From: Mesosutterella multiformis
GTDB lineage: Bacteria > Pseudomonadota > Gammaproteobacteria > Burkholderiales > Burkholderiaceae_F
Length of the DNA stretch: 64,000 nucleotides
NCBI RefSeq assembly: GCF_003402575.1
Contig: NZ_BGZJ01000001.1
Coordinates: 1,734,501-1,798,500 of the forward strand
Direction of reading: 5' to 3'
Shown here: positions 61,649-64,000 of the stretch, one piece after another
Layout: each line of letters begins with the position of its first letter
Position numbering within the stretch: position 1 is the stretch's first letter
Notes under the pieces: generated by a model
Databases searched by the model: none
What the model saw: only the letters and a program-made list of their open reading frames with translations
What the model was told of the DNA's origin: nothing
Position numbers and translations under genes: made by a program

Positions 61649-62575
61649 ATGGAAAGCGAAAATGCCACTATCCAGCAGGAACCCGCGGCTGCCGGCACGG
61701 TTTCTCTTCCGGCTGAGGACTTCGGCCGGAAAACGCTTGATGAGGCGGAAACCTTTGCGGATACCATCCTGAAACGGATCCGGGTAAAGGACGCGGAAGG
61801 CATCAAGTCTGACCTCACCTCCCTCCTATCAGGCGCCGAATTGCTCACATCCGGAAAGAAGGATGACCGGGGGATCCTTGCCACGCTGCCCGTGGTCGGA
61901 AAGCTCTTTGAAGCCTCGGGCATCGCTTCTCCTGAAGCTGAAACGCTCATGAAGTCGATCGGCGTGATCAGCGGAAAACTCGACGCCGCGCAGTTCGGGC
62001 TGATCAAAGACAGCGCGACGCTTGAAACCCTCGCCGCAAAAAACAAAGCGATCGGCGCGTCACTCGCTGAGCTGCTGGAGACCGGCGCCGAAGCGCTCAA
62101 CACCGCCCGCAAGGCAGGAACTCCGCTTGACTTCAGCCGCTTTGAAACGGTCCTCCGGGGACTCAGCGGCATACGGGATGAAACGGAACGGATGGCGCCT
62201 CAGATCCGCCTGATCCAGGAGAATGACCGGGCGCTCGCCGGGAAGATCCAGTCGATCATCTTCGTACTCCTTCCCACGTGGAGGGAAGTCATGCAGACTG
62301 AAATCGAGCTCCGTGAGGACGGCGGTCCGCATGAACTGAATATCGACGGAAAGAAACCCGAAACGTACCACGAAGAGGCTCTGAAAGAAGCCTATCGGAA
62401 ACTGATCGCGGGGCTTGGTGAAGCGATCACGCTCGGGAGTGAAGCGGCAAGACTTCGCGAACTCGCGGATATCGGTCTTCAGCAGCTGAAGCGGGAGATC
62501 GGATATCTGGTTCCAAAAGCGGCAGCGACCGCCGCGCCAGAAGTCCGTCAGTCGCCGCTTCCGCCCGCTGAATAG
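61649..62575 (+). CDS. Helical protein, possibly TelA/KlaA-like (toxic anion resistance)
   Basis: A 308-residue, mostly alpha-helical, soluble protein. The order of helices, the acidic N terminus and the IQSIIFVLLPTWREVMQTEIELRE segment followed by an EAYRKLIAGLGEAITLGSEAARLRELADIGL block resemble the TelA family (usually 350-400 residues), linked to tellurite and peptide-antibiotic tolerance. The likeness is weak and by eye only. The ATG at 61649 has GAGGAGG seven bases upstream; a GTG at 61643 is too close. No partner genes of the tellurite type are adjacent. Confidence 0.5.
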   Translation: MESENATIQQEPAAAGTVSLPAEDFGRKTLDEAETFADTILKRIRVKDAEGIKSDLTSLLSGAELLTSGKKDDRGILATLPVVGKLFEASGIASPEAETLMKSIGVISGKLDAAQFGLIKDSATLETLAAKNKAIGASLAELLETGAEALNTARKAGTPLDFSRFETVLRGLSGIRDETERMAPQIRLIQENDRALAGKIQSIIFVLLPTWREVMQTEIELREDGGPHELNIDGKKPETYHEEALKEAYRKLIAGLGEAITLGSEAARLRELADIGLQQLKREIGYLVPKAAATAAPEVRQSPLPPAE

Positions 62576-62634
62576 CGGTTGGGGCTGTCTTTCATGACCG
62601 CAAGGCCGCGGAACGCTGTTCCCGCGGCCTTTCC

Positions 62635-63426
62635 TTATTCCGCCGCGATAACCGTTTTCCGGATGCCTTCCGGAATCTGCACATCCCGGATCCGGACCTG
62701 GATTCCAAAGGCTTCTGACAGGCTTTCTTCAGTCAGCACGTCTGAGGCCCTTCCAAAGACCGGCGCTTTCCCCTTCCCGAGGAGCAGTGCGTCATCCGCG
62801 AGTTCCAGCGCGTGATCCGGATAGTGCGTGATAAAGACTGAACTCACTCCCTTTCCGCGAAGGGATTTCAGGGTCGACAGAATCCGCCGCTGGTTTCTGA
62901 AATCCAGCCCCGCCTCGGGTTCGTCGAGAAGGAGAAGCCCCGGGCCGGCAGCGAGCGCCCGGGCAAAAAGCGCGAGCTGATATTCGCCGCCTGAGATTTC
63001 ACTGCAGAGCCGCCCCGCGAGATGCCGGATTCCGACGGTATCAAGCGCTTCAAGCGCCGCCGCTTCATCCGTTTCATCCGGTTCCCCGAATTCGCCGTGA
63101 AAGGCGATCCGGCCGAGCTCTGTCATTTCAAGCACGGTGACCGCGAAAGGCGGTACTTTGGCCTGCGGCACGTAGCCGATCAGACGCGCGAGTTCTGCCG
63201 GGGAAAGGCTCGCTGCCTTCCGGCCGCCGAAAAGCGTCTCCCCTTCGGTCCAGCGGAGATGCCCTAGAAGAAGCCGGATCAGCGTCGTTTTCCCCGCGCC
63301 ATTCGGCCCCAGAACCGCGAGGATCCGGCCAGATCCAGTGCCGTCACCAAACCGGAAGCCGACGCCTTTCAGCACCGGATCCCGGTGCCCATAACGGAAA
63401 AGCCCGTTCTTAACCTGAAGTTCCAT
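62635..63426 (-). CDS. Metal-chelate (siderophore/heme/cobalamin) ABC transporter ATPase
   Basis: A 263-residue ATPase of the FecE/FepC/BtuD type. Walker A (GPNGAGKTTLIRLLLGHL), the Q-loop (IGYVPQAKVPPFAVTVLEM), signature ISGGEYQLALFARALA, Walker B (LLLLDEPEAGLD) and the H-loop (SSVFITHYPDHA) are all present. It follows the FecCD permease gene by 12 bp in one operon. The binding protein must lie beyond the right edge or elsewhere. The chelate is unknown. Confidence 0.92.
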   Translation of the reverse strand: MELQVKNGLFRYGHRDPVLKGVGFRFGDGTGSGRILAVLGPNGAGKTTLIRLLLGHLRWTEGETLFGGRKAASLSPAELARLIGYVPQAKVPPFAVTVLEMTELGRIAFHGEFGEPDETDEAAALEALDTVGIRHLAGRLCSEISGGEYQLALFARALAAGPGLLLLDEPEAGLDFRNQRRILSTLKSLRGKGVSSVFITHYPDHALELADDALLLGKGKAPVFGRASDVLTEESLSEAFGIQVRIRDVQIPEGIRKTVIAAE

Positions 63427-63438
63427 CGCGAGCCTCCT

Positions 63439-64000
63439 TCAAGCCTTCACGCCGCCCGTCTTTCGGAGCAGGTAAATAAAGGCAGGCGCCCCGATGAGGG
63501 ACGTGAGGACAGAGACCGGGATTTCAGCGTCAAACACCATCCGGGCTCCGGCGTCGACCGCAATAAGAAACAGCGCGCCAAGCAGAACCGACCCCGGGAT
63601 CAGACGCCTCACGGAACCGCCGAACAGCATCCGCGCGGCGTGCGGAATCAGGAGTCCGACCCAGCCGACGAGGCCGCAGAGCGCGACGATGGAGGATGTG
63701 ATCAGGGCGGAAGCGAGAATCGCAGTGAATCTCAGACGCCTCACCGAAATCCCGAGTGACCGGGCTTCATCCTCGGGAAGCGAGAGCGCCGCGAGTTTCC
63801 AGAGGTAGAGATAAAGAAGCACGGTCCCGAGCGTCACAAAGGGGAGCGCCATGAGGATTCCGGACCATGTGGCAGACGCGAGACTCCCCATCAGCCAGAA
63901 CGTGATCGAGGGAAGAACAGACTCCGGATCCGCCGCGAATTTGATCAGCGCTACGAGCGCTGAGAAAAGCGCGCTCACCACGATGCCTGAGAGGATCAGC
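63439..64000 (-). CDS. FecCD-family permease (C-terminal part)
   Basis: The C-terminal 186 or so residues of an inner-membrane permease of the BtuC/FecCD family, running off the right edge. The LILSGIVVSALFSALVALIKF segment at the edge, WLMGSLASATWSG, LGISVRRLRFTAILASALITSSIVALCGLVGWVGLLIPHAARML and the final GAPAFIYLLRKTGG are family hallmarks. It pairs with the ATPase downstream. About half of the protein lies outside the window. Confidence 0.93.
   Translation of the reverse strand, partial: LILSGIVVSALFSALVALIKFAADPESVLPSITFWLMGSLASATWSGILMALPFVTLGTVLLYLYLWKLAALSLPEDEARSLGISVRRLRFTAILASALITSSIVALCGLVGWVGLLIPHAARMLFGGSVRRLIPGSVLLGALFLIAVDAGARMVFDAEIPVSVLTSLIGAPAFIYLLRKTGGVKA

Noticed and set aside
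61494-62172. Long minus-strand open frame opposite the TelA-like gene
   Set aside because: Ser/Phe-rich shadow of the plus-strand gene; only its AT-rich tail beyond 61490 looks like former coding sequence.
1-64000. CRISPR array, prophage or integrative element
   Set aside because: No regularly spaced repeats, cas genes, phage structural genes or integrase were seen; tRNA-Arg has no partial duplicate beside it.

Overview
The window looks like a chromosome segment of a host-associated, anaerobic or microaerophilic betaproteobacterium, most likely of the Sutterella/Parasutterella group (Sutterellaceae, Burkholderiales). The reasons are a GC-rich backbone, Burkholderiales-type malate dehydrogenase and odhAB genes, a tripartite tricarboxylate transporter (TctCBA), no sugar catabolism, many carboxylate and amino-acid carriers, and anaerobe traits: DcuC, a DMSO-reductase-like molybdoenzyme, an [FeFe] hydrogenase and a reverse rubrerythrin. 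The taxon is an inference from gene content; no 16S gene is present.

Layout. 1-9 kb: odhB (partial) and odhA, mdh, a PIN-domain protein, rmuC, and a polar amino-acid ABC transporter. 9.2-10.7 kb: an Ala/Ser-rich lipoprotein gene, then about 1 kb without a protein gene that holds several hairpins, one small-RNA candidate, and tRNA-Arg(ACG). 11-15.8 kb: an argininosuccinate-lyase-like enzyme with DcuC, a secreted SGNH hydrolase and an orphan MetQ lipoprotein. 15.9-22.4 kb: SulP transporter, RlhA-like U32 protein, GltS, pyridoxal kinase. 22.7-25.8 kb: tandem universal stress protein and a umuDC operon whose UmuD carries a 70-residue N-terminal extension. 26-33.4 kb: a second non-coding RNA candidate, a carboxylate-carrier-like membrane protein, three M20 amidohydrolases, a beta-carbonic anhydrase and ArsB. 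33.5-38 kb: a two-gene [FeFe] hydrogenase whose partner fuses a NuoF C-terminal iron-sulfur domain to a GltD/NfnL-like flavoprotein, then RidA. 38-42.4 kb: an OB-fold periplasmic protein, queD and queE, a lone IS3-type helix-turn-helix ORF behind a ribosome-site-sequestering leader, and an AspT/YidE-type exchanger. 42.5-50.9 kb: aldehyde dehydrogenase, TctCBA, and DmsAB behind a long structured leader. 51-59.8 kb: htpG with a clear heat-shock promoter, a secreted tannase, a diverged transposase-like protein, yhdT-panF and a Na/Pi cotransporter. 59.8-64 kb: an AT-rich patch with a reverse rubrerythrin, orphan hypC, a fragment of a foreign ORF, a helical protein perhaps of the TelA type, and a metal-chelate (FecCD/FecE) ABC transporter running off the end.

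Taken together the genes describe a cell that lives on amino acids, peptides and organic acids, keeps redox balance by anaerobic respiration and H2 metabolism, and imports vitamins and metal chelates. The least described elements are the hydrogenase pair, the extended UmuD, the dmsA leader, the lyase/DcuC locus and the two non-coding RNA candidates.
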